This document shows, piece by piece, positions 33,766 through 42,130 of a stretch of DNA of 42,130 nucleotides. Within the stretch, counting starts at the first letter, position 1. Each line of letters opens with the position of its first letter. The DNA is from Gemmatales bacterium. Its GTDB lineage: Bacteria; Planctomycetota; Planctomycetia; Gemmatales; HRBIN36. The stretch lies in contig JANWWR010000153.1 in assembly GCA_025055835.1 (NCBI GenBank), positions 1-42,130 on the forward strand, read 5' to 3'. The position numbers and the translations under genes are program-made. The notes below the pieces were generated by a model. It made no database searches, was not told where the DNA came from, and saw only the letters and a list, made by a program, of their open reading frames with translations.

Positions 33766-34908
33766 TCACTTAGCGGCCAGCTTCTGGTAGCGGGTGTCCT
33801 TGAGTCGGGGATCGTTGAGCAGACGGTCGCGGGTTTCCTTGGCCCGAGCGGCAGCCAAGGGATCGCTTTCCTTCATGTTCTCAAAGCACTCATGGAGGAA
33901 GTACAAGGCCCGGGCCTGCTGTTCGCGGTCCTGATTGTACACGACGTCCACCCACAGGTAATCCCACATGGCTTCCCGGTATTGGCCATTGAGGCGGTAG
34001 CAGTCAGCGCGGCCCAGGTGGACGGCGGCGCGGAGGGCGGGATCGTCGCCGGCCTCGGCAAAGATGGCCTCAATCTCCTTGATCGCTTCCTCTTGCTGCC
34101 CCAAGGCGGCCTTGCACTGGGCCAAGCCGATGCGGACGCGGAGAGCGTCGGCCTTGTCGGCCCCTTCCAACATGCCCTTGAGCTTGGTCTGAGCCTGCTC
34201 GAACTTTCTACGGGCCTCGTCGCGGCGATCCTTCAGCAGCATCTGGCCTTCTTCCAAAAGCAATTGGCTCTCGAAGAGGTCGCAGCGGTTGGTGATCTCC
34301 TTGTTGTCACTGTGCTTGCTGCGAAGCGCCTGGAAGGCGCGAATGACTTCATCCAGCGGCCTGCCGTCCAGAACGAGCAGACGGCTTAACATGTCCAGGG
34401 CCTCAATGGTCTGTCGGGCGTCGGGGTGATCGGCGACGAACTTTCGCAAGGCTTCGATGGCTTTGGCGCGGGCCTCCAGGGAACCGGCGTCGGCCAGGTG
34501 GGTGTGCATCTTGGCGATCTTGAACTCGATGTTGGCACGGGCGAGCTTATTGTCCCGATTGACGCGGCGAAGGGCCTCGGTGTAGCTCGTCAGCGCCTGT
34601 TCATAGGCCTTGCGGTTCTCGGCGACGCGGCCGGCACCCACTTCGTCCGGTTCACCGTCGTAAAGGATGTCGGCGATGTCCGTGTTCTTGATCTCGATGC
34701 GCTGGCCAGTTCCGGTCATGAAGACGGTCTTGGCGGCGTCCTCGGAAACGACGGTCCCGGTGCGAGTTGTGACGGTCGGCGGGTTCTTGGTCCGGTCCGT
34801 GTAGATGCGGACCCGATCCGCTCGCTCCTGGGCCAAGGCGCTGCCGACCCGGCCAAGAGTTCCGTTCGCCAGCACCAACAGCACTGCAATCGCCAGACGC
34901 ATCCCCAT
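33766..34908 (-). CDS. Secreted TPR-repeat protein
   Basis: 380 residues from ATG 34908; ATG 34902 is an equally possible start behind GAGGGAG. Signal peptide RLAIAVLLVLANGTLG ... ALA. A short beta domain follows (RTGTVVSEDAAKTVFMTGTG), which looks like the small domain seen before TPRs in planctomycete proteins. The rest consists of helical TPR-like repeats (AYEQALTSYTEALRRVNRDN, ALRVRIGLAQCKAALGQQEEA). It should act as a periplasmic scaffold. It lies 56 bp behind the larger TPR gene and 17 bp before the ferritin-like gene. Confidence 0.78.
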   Translation of the reverse strand: MGMRLAIAVLLVLANGTLGRVGSALAQERADRVRIYTDRTKNPPTVTTRTGTVVSEDAAKTVFMTGTGQRIEIKNTDIADILYDGEPDEVGAGRVAENRKAYEQALTSYTEALRRVNRDNKLARANIEFKIAKMHTHLADAGSLEARAKAIEALRKFVADHPDARQTIEALDMLSRLLVLDGRPLDEVIRAFQALRSKHSDNKEITNRCDLFESQLLLEEGQMLLKDRRDEARRKFEQAQTKLKGMLEGADKADALRVRIGLAQCKAALGQQEEAIKEIEAIFAEAGDDPALRAAVHLGRADCYRLNGQYREAMWDYLWVDVVYNQDREQQARALYFLHECFENMKESDPLAAARAKETRDRLLNDPRLKDTRYQKLAAK

Positions 34909-34964
34909 GACTCCCTCGTGGTTCAGTTGACGCATGATGTCGCAGCAAAAATTGTCTTCACGGT

Positions 34965-37900
34965 TCACTGCAATTCCTTCTGCAACTTCTCGAACGCTTC
35001 CTTGAGGTCTTTGTGTTTCGGATCGTTGAGCAGGGCCTCGTAGCGGGCCTGATACTCGGGGCCGCCCCAGTTGTTCCGTTTGATCGGATTCAAGGCCCGC
35101 GCGGCCTTCTCCAGTGCCTGAGTCTGAACCGTCTTGTCCTTGGACTGTTTGCCCTCCATGTAGATGCAGACAACCCGATTGTAGAGGGCCTCGTTGTAGG
35201 TGTTCTTGAAGATGGGGCCGCGATCGAGGTGCGGTTCCAACCCTTTGATCAGCCGGTCCCACTTGGCGATCGCCCCGTCTGGTCCGCTGTAACGGCCCTG
35301 ATCCTGAAGAAGCAGAGCTTCCTCCGCCAGGAATGACGGATGCTTGCCGAAGTTCGGATTCTGCATGAGTTGCTTGAGCAGCCGCTCGGCCTCGGAAAAG
35401 CCGGCCTTTCGTTTCACCGGGTCCTTCTCGGCCACAGCGGCCAAACGGGCGGAACGGACTCGCAGATACTGGCTTTGATTGTAAATCTGGCGAAGTTGCG
35501 GAGCGCCGTTCGGACCAGGATCGGTGAATTGGCTGAAGACTTGAGCGGCCCGGGCGTGATCACCCAGACCAACGTAGCTGGTGCCGACCCACAATTTCAG
35601 GTCCGGTGCAAGATTGGGGCTTTTTTCCAGATGGCCGAGAAACTCCCGGAAGCTCTCGCGCGTCTTCTGAAGCTGCTCGGCCGCCCCTTCGCCTTGTGCC
35701 TCGAGGATTTCGATCTGAGTGCGGATTTGTCGGCCGAGGTCGCGGAGCAGATCGGTCAGCCCGCCGATGCTGCCTTCTTCCGCGCCGTGCTTTTGCAGGA
35801 TGTCAAGAACGGCCAAAGCGCTGTTGATGTCCTTCTTGGCGACGTGAGCGCGGAGGGCCAGGCCGAGCGCCTGGGGTTCGGTGTCCGGGGGCAAGTCTTC
35901 CGGCAGCTTCTTGTTCTTGATCGCCTCGACGAGCGGCTGAACCAGCGTGAGCACCTTGTCCGTTTCGCCGATGTAGTTGTAGATGTCGGCAAGCACGAGG
36001 CGGGCCTTGATGGCCATGCGGAGATCGGCGGCGGCCTTGGCGTTGTCCTGCTCGCCCTTGTCCGGGTTGAGTTCGTGCATCTTGGCGGCAGCATCGAAGC
36101 TGGTGATGCTCCGTTCCAACAAGGCAATGGCCTTATCGCGATCCGGCGAGGGGGTCTGAATCGGTTGTTTGTTTTCGCGGGTGGAAAGGATGTGCTGGCT
36201 CCAGTAAATGATGCCGGCGCGGTAGGAGAATTCGGCGTAGGAGGGGCTGCGGGGTGACACCTTCTCCCACATGGCGGCAGCCTCGCGAGGATGGTTCTGT
36301 TGCAGGAGGGCGAAGCCGAGGATGCCGCGGGCCGTGTCGGTTTCCGGGGCGTCGGGGAAGCGCTTTTCCAGCCACTCAGCGATGGCGATGAGGCGTTCGT
36401 TATCGGCCTTGCTGCGGCTCTGGGCGGCCAGGCCGCGATAGAGGTTGAGGGCCTCAACGGCGTATTTTCGGGCCGACTCCGGATTGCGGGCATGACGAGC
36501 CATGTACTCCACCAGCACCGCTGCCCGGGGCAGATCGCCGGTCCGGAAATAGCTGGCATAAAGCAGTTGATAGGCCGCTTCCCAATCTTCCTCCTTGACG
36601 TCCTCCGGCATCAGGAACAGACCCCGCTGCATGGCGTCGCGGGCGGTCTCGTAGTGACCACGAATCTTGCGTCGAATCTCCTCGCGGGCGGCATCGTCGT
36701 CGGCATTGGCCAGTTCCTCATTGAGGTCAACGGCATCCTGGACGGCCAGCCGAGCGCGGAGAAGGCAATCGTCGAACGTCCTGAGTTCGTGGATGGGCCG
36801 GGACGTGACCTGGCCGGAGCGCCGCAGCACGTCGAACTTCAGCGCCTTGGCCGGCAAGGCGTACTCGCCGCCCTGATCTTCCAACGCTGCGAACAAGGCA
36901 CGGGCCTTTTCAGCGATGTTTTGGCCGAGCGGGGCCTTCCGATCGCTGGGACTGAGTTCCTTGAAATCTTCCAGATAAATGAGTCCGAGCATCAGGCGAA
37001 CGTGCTGACCTTCCCGGGAAGCCAGGACGGCATCGGCGTCGCGGCTCGACGATCCGGCGTAATCGGCAAGCCACCGCTCCAGAGCCTGGCGCATGGCGAC
37101 TCGCGCCTGCTTGTTGCCGCCCCGCTTGAAGTCCGAGACCAGTTGGAAATAACGGACGAGCCGTTGGGCGGGGACAGCCTCGGCGCGTTTCTCGTTCATC
37201 ACCTTGAGGTAGGCCTCGTCGCGTCGCCGGTCGTCGCTGCCATCCCAGCATCGGCCCTGCCAGGCCAGCGCCTGCCATCCGACCGGGCTGCGGTCACGAT
37301 GACCAGCCGCCAGCTCGAACACATCGCTGGCCGCCTTCAGAGCATCCGCACTGGCCTTGAGATCGTCCTGTTCCACAAGATTGCCTTTTTCGTACAGGGC
37401 GATTCCCTGTTGGAGCAGGCAGGTCAGGTAGGCGTCGAGAGCAGCTTGCTTGGGAGAACCACCTCGGCGGTCCTTGGCGTCTTCGGGAGCAGCCTTCCAG
37501 GCTTTTTCCAGAAGCGGAGCGGCATCGGCGTAGGCTTTGTTCGCTTCGTCATAGAGGGCAACCGCTTCCTTGAGCTTGATGGCCTTATTGCGGTCGCGGC
37601 GAGGCAGGTTCTCAAACTCCCCGGCCCGGATGCGAGCGATGAGGTGGCTGCAATAACCGAGCTCGTATCGAGCCTCGCCGAGGCGGGGATGTTCGGCCAC
37701 GGTCGGATCGGTGAGAAACTTCTGGACTTCCTGGCGAACCTGACGCAGGCCTTCTTCGCGCCGGAAGGGATCGGCGATCCGCTGGGCTTCGGCCAGCTGA
37801 CTGCGTGCGATTTCCAGGGGCAACACGGCTTTGAGATCGGGCGGCAGCGGCGGGTTTTCGCGGGCTTGGAGCCTCTTCAGATACTCCACGGCCAGGTCGT

Positions 37901-38015
37901 TCAGGCCGCGTTCACGCAGTCCGCGGACCAGATCGAGATGCGGCGGTTCCGCGGCTGATGCGATATTGACAAGGGAAAAAAGAAATGCCCCGGCCAGTCC
38001 CACCACCTGTCGCAT
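34965..38015 (-). CDS. Large secreted TPR-repeat protein
   Basis: About 1016 residues. ATG 38015 is chosen because it begins a signal peptide (MRQVVGLAGAFLFSLVNIAS, then AAEPP) and has GAGAGG eight nt upstream; the open frame beyond it is antisense to purD. The mature protein is almost entirely helical with TPR-like units (LYDEANKAYADAAPLLEKAW, LYRGLAAQSRSKADNERLIA, LGFALLQQNHPREAAAMWEK). It has no enzyme domain. Probably a periplasmic or envelope scaffold, first in the minus-strand run with the smaller TPR and ferritin-like genes. Confidence 0.8.
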   Translation of the reverse strand: MRQVVGLAGAFLFSLVNIASAAEPPHLDLVRGLRERGLNDLAVEYLKRLQARENPPLPPDLKAVLPLEIARSQLAEAQRIADPFRREEGLRQVRQEVQKFLTDPTVAEHPRLGEARYELGYCSHLIARIRAGEFENLPRRDRNKAIKLKEAVALYDEANKAYADAAPLLEKAWKAAPEDAKDRRGGSPKQAALDAYLTCLLQQGIALYEKGNLVEQDDLKASADALKAASDVFELAAGHRDRSPVGWQALAWQGRCWDGSDDRRRDEAYLKVMNEKRAEAVPAQRLVRYFQLVSDFKRGGNKQARVAMRQALERWLADYAGSSSRDADAVLASREGQHVRLMLGLIYLEDFKELSPSDRKAPLGQNIAEKARALFAALEDQGGEYALPAKALKFDVLRRSGQVTSRPIHELRTFDDCLLRARLAVQDAVDLNEELANADDDAAREEIRRKIRGHYETARDAMQRGLFLMPEDVKEEDWEAAYQLLYASYFRTGDLPRAAVLVEYMARHARNPESARKYAVEALNLYRGLAAQSRSKADNERLIAIAEWLEKRFPDAPETDTARGILGFALLQQNHPREAAAMWEKVSPRSPSYAEFSYRAGIIYWSQHILSTRENKQPIQTPSPDRDKAIALLERSITSFDAAAKMHELNPDKGEQDNAKAAADLRMAIKARLVLADIYNYIGETDKVLTLVQPLVEAIKNKKLPEDLPPDTEPQALGLALRAHVAKKDINSALAVLDILQKHGAEEGSIGGLTDLLRDLGRQIRTQIEILEAQGEGAAEQLQKTRESFREFLGHLEKSPNLAPDLKLWVGTSYVGLGDHARAAQVFSQFTDPGPNGAPQLRQIYNQSQYLRVRSARLAAVAEKDPVKRKAGFSEAERLLKQLMQNPNFGKHPSFLAEEALLLQDQGRYSGPDGAIAKWDRLIKGLEPHLDRGPIFKNTYNEALYNRVVCIYMEGKQSKDKTVQTQALEKAARALNPIKRNNWGGPEYQARYEALLNDPKHKDLKEAFEKLQKELQ

Positions 38016-38157
38016 GATCCCTGACCTCTCCGCTGCCGGGCTGGGGACGTGGTGCCCCGGCAAGTCTTGCCAACAAACGGTTTTTTGTCCTCGTCTGGTT
38101 CCAATAATAAAACAGGAAGCCGCGTCGGTGAAGTGCTTTGCGGGAGGAGGGTCTGGC

Positions 38158-39480
38158 GTGAAGGTGCTGGTGATCGGCAAGGGCGGCCGGGAACACGCCC
38201 TGGTCTGGAAGCTGGCCCAGTCTCCGCGCGTCGAACGGGTGTTCTGTGCACCGGGCAACGCCGGCACCGCTGAGGACGGCGTCAACGTGGACATCGAACC
38301 GACCGAGTTTGATAAACTCGTTCGTTTCGCCGTTCGGGAAGGCATTGGACTGACCGTCGTCGGACCCGAGGAACCGCTGGCCCTGGGCATCGTGGACTTT
38401 TTCCAAAAACACGGCTTGCGCATCTTCGGTCCGACCAAGGCCGCCGCCGAACTGGAGAGCAGCAAGGTCTTTGCCAAGGAGTTGATGCACTGGGCCGACA
38501 TCCCGACTGCCGATTTCCGCGTCTTTGACCACCCCGACCCGGCCCGACGGTACATCGAAACCCGCGATTATCCGCTGGTCGTCAAAGCCGATGGCCTCGC
38601 TGGCGGCAAGGGGGCCATCGTCTGCTCCACGACGGAGGAAGCTCTGGCCGCCGTCGAGCACATCATGGTCCGCGAGGCCTTCGGTCCCGCCGGACGCCGG
38701 GTCGTCATCGAGAAGCGCCTGGAGGGCCAGGAGGTCAGCATCCTGGCGTTCGTCTCGGGCCGGGCCATCGTGCCGCTGCCCCCCACGCAGGATCACAAGG
38801 CCGCATTCGACGGCGATCAAGGCCCCAACACCGGCGGCATGGGTGCGTACTGTCCCGCTCCCATCGTCACTCCCGACTTGATGCGAGAGATCGAAACGAC
38901 TATTCTCGTGCCCACGGTCCACGCCCTGAAGCGGTGGCGGCGGACCTTCTGTGGCGTCCTCTACGCCGGTCTGATGCTGACCAACCAGGGACCGCGCGTC
39001 CTGGAGTTCAATGTCCGCTTCGGCGACCCGGAGTGTCAACCGTTGCTCATGCGGCTGAAAACCGACTTGGCCGAACTTCTGACCGCTGCCGCCGATGAGA
39101 CTTTGGAATCCTTCGCCGAGGACAGGCTGGATTGGGATCCCCGTCCCGCGTTGTGCGTGGTCCTGGCCAGCAAAGGCTATCCTGGAGCGTATCAGAAGGG
39201 CCGAGCCATTCTCGGCCTCGATGTCGCGGCACGGCTTCCTGATGTCAAGGTCTTCCACGCCGGCACACGCCGGGTCGAAGGTCGCATCGTCACGGATGGC
39301 GGACGGGTCTTGGGTGTTACTGCCCTGGGCAACGACCTGGCCGATGCGAAGAAACGGGCCTATGAAGCGGTCTCTCGCATCGAGTTCGGCGGCATGTTCT
39401 TTCGCAGAGACATCGGCGACAAGGCGATCGCCTTGTCCGCCCCGGCTCCGCCGACCCCTCAGGATCGCTCCTCAACATGA
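38158..39480 (+). CDS. purD: Phosphoribosylamine--glycine ligase
   Basis: 440 residues from GTG 38158, with GGGAGGAGG seven nt upstream. ATP-grasp enzyme: KVLVIGKGGREHAL N-terminus, PLVVKADGLAGGKGAIVC (ATP-binding), DHKAAFDGDQGPNTGGMGAY, and LEFNVRFGDPECQ (metal and active site). It performs the second step of purine synthesis, joining glycine to phosphoribosylamine in the cytoplasm. The 142-bp gap to the divergent TPR gene should hold promoters for both. The SGNH hydrolase gene starts 30 bp after its stop. The assignment is secure. Confidence 0.96.
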   Translation: MKVLVIGKGGREHALVWKLAQSPRVERVFCAPGNAGTAEDGVNVDIEPTEFDKLVRFAVREGIGLTVVGPEEPLALGIVDFFQKHGLRIFGPTKAAAELESSKVFAKELMHWADIPTADFRVFDHPDPARRYIETRDYPLVVKADGLAGGKGAIVCSTTEEALAAVEHIMVREAFGPAGRRVVIEKRLEGQEVSILAFVSGRAIVPLPPTQDHKAAFDGDQGPNTGGMGAYCPAPIVTPDLMREIETTILVPTVHALKRWRRTFCGVLYAGLMLTNQGPRVLEFNVRFGDPECQPLLMRLKTDLAELLTAAADETLESFAEDRLDWDPRPALCVVLASKGYPGAYQKGRAILGLDVAARLPDVKVFHAGTRRVEGRIVTDGGRVLGVTALGNDLADAKKRAYEAVSRIEFGGMFFRRDIGDKAIALSAPAPPTPQDRSST

Positions 39481-39510
39481 CGGCCCGATTTCATGTCAAG
39501 GATGACGACC

Positions 39511-40779
39511 ATGCGCAAGGCCCTCTTCCTCTGCCTGCTTCTGTGCATCACCGTGGGCGTACCGGCTCTGTCGGCCTACGTCGGCCACCGGCTCACCTAC
39601 CTGCGGATGCGGAAGAAACCGTGGCAGGTCAACAGCCTGGTTGCCGAGCAGGTCCGTCGCTGGCAGTGCAACGAAACCCTGGCAGGAGCCTTCGAACTGG
39701 CCGGCGTCCCTCTCGATGGCGTTGAACGCTGCTACTACGAGCCTCCCGATTTCCACCGCGTCGGCTGGTGCTGTCGAGACATGCCCACGCCCTTTGTCGG
39801 CTATGCCCCTCAGCCTGGCGAAGGCGTCTGTGGCCGAATCAACGGCTTGCAATTCCGCTGCGATCACGAATTGATCCGCCCTAAACCACCGGGGGTCTGT
39901 CGCATCTTCGTGGTCGGTGGTTCGACGGCCTTTGGGGCCGGGGCTTCGTCCACGCAGCGCACCGTGGCCGGCTATCTTCAGCAACAGCTTCAAGCCAGGA
40001 AAGACGCTGATCGAATGCCAGGCCCTGGTTCCGCAGGGAACCACGAGCGTCGTCACGCCAATACCCTGTGGCTTTTCCGCGAAGTCCTGCGTCGTAGTCA
40101 GACGGTCGAAGTGATCACCGCGGCGACGAGCGGCTGGACTTCGACCCACGAACGGATTTTCATCGAAAACCGCCTGACTGAATTGGAGCCGGACCTGGTC
40201 ATTTCGCTATCCGGCCACAACGACGCCTTTTTCGGCAGCTTCGGCAAAAACGTTTTGTGGAGCCGGGGCTTTCAGGACGACTACTACTTCTTGCTTGCCA
40301 ACTCGCTGCTGAGTTGCAATTTCGACGCGGCGTTCCCTGCCGACGACCCGGGCAAGGAAAGCGGCGTCGATGCCGACGTCATGGCCCGCCGCCTGTTGCA
40401 CAACGTCCGGCTTGCCTGTGCGGCCCTCGAACCAACCGGCGCGGCTTACGTCTGGTCCTTGCAGCCGATTCTTGCCGCCAGCCGGAAGCCGCTGACACCC
40501 CGAGAACGCAAAATGGCCGAAAGAGCCAGACAGGAACGGCTGCTGCCCGTGTACCAGGCCTTTCGACAAGAGCTTGGCCGTTTTCAGCGCCAGGGATTCT
40601 TATTCCTGGACCTGACCGATGTGTTCGATCATCTGGACGGGCAGACGGAAGTTTTCATCGACGGGTGCCATTTCGGAGATCGCGGCAACGACCTGATTGC
40701 CCGTGCTCTGGCGGATCGTATTCTTGCGGAAGAGCCACCATCCCGGACAAAAGCCAGCCTCTCAGGAGACGCACCATGA
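39511..40779 (+). CDS. SGNH/GDSL-family hydrolase, membrane-anchored or secreted
   Basis: 422 residues from ATG 39511 (AAGGA upstream). The N-terminal hydrophobic segment ALFLCLLLCITVGVPALSAY is a signal or anchor. SGNH blocks: VVGGSTAFGAG with Ser138 (block I), SGHNDAF with Asn237 (block III) and D384-G-C-H387 (block V). The catalytic Ser, Asp and His are thus present. The family includes esterases and acyl or acetyl transferases acting on glycans. Several Cys residues sit in the N-terminal part (QFRCDH, GWCCRD). The next gene overlaps the stop by 4 bp. Confidence 0.8.
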   Translation: MRKALFLCLLLCITVGVPALSAYVGHRLTYLRMRKKPWQVNSLVAEQVRRWQCNETLAGAFELAGVPLDGVERCYYEPPDFHRVGWCCRDMPTPFVGYAPQPGEGVCGRINGLQFRCDHELIRPKPPGVCRIFVVGGSTAFGAGASSTQRTVAGYLQQQLQARKDADRMPGPGSAGNHERRHANTLWLFREVLRRSQTVEVITAATSGWTSTHERIFIENRLTELEPDLVISLSGHNDAFFGSFGKNVLWSRGFQDDYYFLLANSLLSCNFDAAFPADDPGKESGVDADVMARRLLHNVRLACAALEPTGAAYVWSLQPILAASRKPLTPRERKMAERARQERLLPVYQAFRQELGRFQRQGFLFLDLTDVFDHLDGQTEVFIDGCHFGDRGNDLIARALADRILAEEPPSRTKASLSGDAP

Positions 40780-41516
40780 ACAAGCTTCGACTCGAAAACC
40801 GCACGGCCCTGATCACCGGCGGCGGCAGCGGCATCGGCAAGGCAACCGCGGAACTGTTTCTGCGGGAAGGCGCGGCCGTGGTGATTACCGGCCGAGACGA
40901 AGCCAAACTACGCACAGCCTGTTCTGAATTCAGCTCCCTCGGCCGCATCAGTTACCGGCCCTGCGATCTGACCCATTGCGAGCAGGTCCGTGACCTCATC
41001 ACCTGGGCCACCCGCGAACTGGGCCGCATTGACATCCTCGTCAACAACGCGGGAGCCAACATCAAACGCCGGGCCATGCGGGAACTGACTCCTGAATCGT
41101 ATCGCTTCCTGATCGAAGCCAACCTCGACTCCGCATTCTACTGCACCCACTTCGTCTTGCCGCAGATGCTGGAGCGGAAGGATGGCGTCCTCATTTTCGT
41201 CTCTTCGACCGCGGGGAAGCGGGCCGGTCCGCTGGGCGGTGGAGCCTACGGCGCGGCCAAATCGGGCATGGCGTTCTTGAGCCACGCTCTGGGCATCGAG
41301 GAGAAGGACAACGGCATTCGCTGTTCGGTCATCTATCCCGGGGAAGTGGACACGCCGATCCTGGAGAACCGTCCCCAGCCGGTCCCGCCCGAGCATCGCG
41401 CCCGCATTCTCAAGCCCGAGGACGTGGCCGAGGCTATCGCCTTTGTCGCTTCGCTGCCACCGAGAGCCAGCGTTCCGGAACTGATCATCAAGCCGACCTG
41501 TCAGGCGTACAGTTGA
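40776..41516 (+). CDS. SDR-family oxidoreductase
   Basis: 246 residues; ATG 40776 overlaps the previous stop (ATGA) and has AGGAG upstream, so it is coupled to the SGNH gene. Cofactor loop TGGGSGIG, NNAG, active-site Ser143/144 (FVSSTAGK), and Y158-G-A-A-K162, a complete catalytic set in contrast to the other SDR of the window. The C-terminal VPELIIKPTCQAYS is of the type found in 3-oxoacyl-ACP-reductase-like enzymes. The substrate is unknown. Confidence 0.87.
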   Translation: MNKLRLENRTALITGGGSGIGKATAELFLREGAAVVITGRDEAKLRTACSEFSSLGRISYRPCDLTHCEQVRDLITWATRELGRIDILVNNAGANIKRRAMRELTPESYRFLIEANLDSAFYCTHFVLPQMLERKDGVLIFVSSTAGKRAGPLGGGAYGAAKSGMAFLSHALGIEEKDNGIRCSVIYPGEVDTPILENRPQPVPPEHRARILKPEDVAEAIAFVASLPPRASVPELIIKPTCQAYS

Positions 41517-41549
41517 TTTCATAGAAATGAACCTGCCTGGAAAGGTGAA

Positions 41550-41578
41550 TTGACTTTCGGGGCCGGGCTTCGTAGATT
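41550..41578 (+). promoter_or_regulatory. Sigma70-type promoter for tRNA-Ala
   Basis: TTGACT (41550-41555), 17-bp spacer, TAGATT (41573-41578). It lies 53 bp upstream of the tRNA and 33 bp after the SDR stop. It shares TTCGTAGATT with the polA promoter. Confidence 0.65.
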
Positions 41579-41586
41579 TCCAGAGA

Positions 41587-41622
41587 TCGGTGAGCGGGAT
41601 TTCGGATGATTCTGCTCACCGA
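41587..41622 (+). other. Inverted repeat in the tRNA-Ala leader
   Basis: TCGGTGAGC (41587-41595) is a perfect complement of GCTCACCGA (41614-41622), with an 18-nt loop. It lies between the promoter and the tRNA 5' end, so it would form in the precursor transcript. It may guide processing or mark an element boundary. Confidence 0.5.
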
Positions 41623-41631
41623 GAACAACTT

Positions 41632-42130
<499 letters not shown>

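Noticed and set aside
34909-35262. N-terminal extension of the smaller TPR protein
   Set aside because: It is antisense-frame sequence inside the neighbouring TPR gene and precedes the signal peptide.
38016-38555. N-terminal extension of the large TPR protein
   Set aside because: It runs antisense to purD and lies before a clear signal peptide at 38015.

Overview
The window is GC-rich, densely coded chromosomal DNA, most probably from a planctomycete of the Gemmata type. Evidence for this is the DUF1549/DUF1553 plus DUF1501 (Tat-exported) pair, a HYAExE-type protein, a SpoVG carrying an inserted zinc ribbon, long secreted TPR proteins, and a tyrosine integrase with the family's LRAS / LGN / KHY blocks. 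Most of the window reads as chromosome backbone with housekeeping genes. The only clear mobile-element signal is at the right edge.

Layout, left to right. (1) 1-6268, plus strand: the end of an O-antigen-ligase/TPR membrane protein, an SPL-type radical SAM protein, then a translationally coupled trio (inositol-3-phosphate synthase, TIM-barrel sugar isomerase, MlaE-type lipid permease). (2) 6289-8128: a 3 x 21 bp tandem repeat running into the 3' end of a minus-strand ArnT-like glycosyltransferase. (3) 8269-10704: divergent promoters, ispE, spoVG, and two small unknown genes. (4) 10659-13532, minus: two membrane-associated GTPases in tandem. (5) 13646-19161, plus: polA-coaE, then rho with a structured leader and a strong intrinsic terminator. 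(6) 19184-27955, mostly plus: an SDR lacking the catalytic lysine, a secreted coiled-coil protein, a cupin, a second copy of the small unknown family (minus), a lone HicB-like protein, a small membrane protein, a medium-chain dehydrogenase, a site-2 protease, hisS, a nuclease-like HYAExE protein and a divergent TIM-barrel protein. (7) 27961-30914, minus: DUF1501 and DUF1549/1553 with overlapping ends. (8) 31022-38015: a membrane protein (plus), then a minus-strand run of a ferritin-like di-iron protein and two secreted TPR proteins. (9) 38158-41516, plus: purD, an SGNH hydrolase and a canonical SDR. (10) 41550-42130: tRNA-Ala(GGC) with its own promoter, whose 3' half is overlapped by the 3' end of an integrase entering from the right. 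This marks the boundary of an integrated element that continues outside the window.

No CRISPR array, rRNA, complete insertion sequence or recognisable defence island is visible. The most promising unexplained items are the inositol/MlaE trio, the zinc-ribbon SpoVG, the ferritin-like/TPR run, the GTPase pair, the repeated 87-95 aa protein family, and the 21-bp repeat whose last unit supplies a stop codon. Functions come from motif recognition only; no database search was run.
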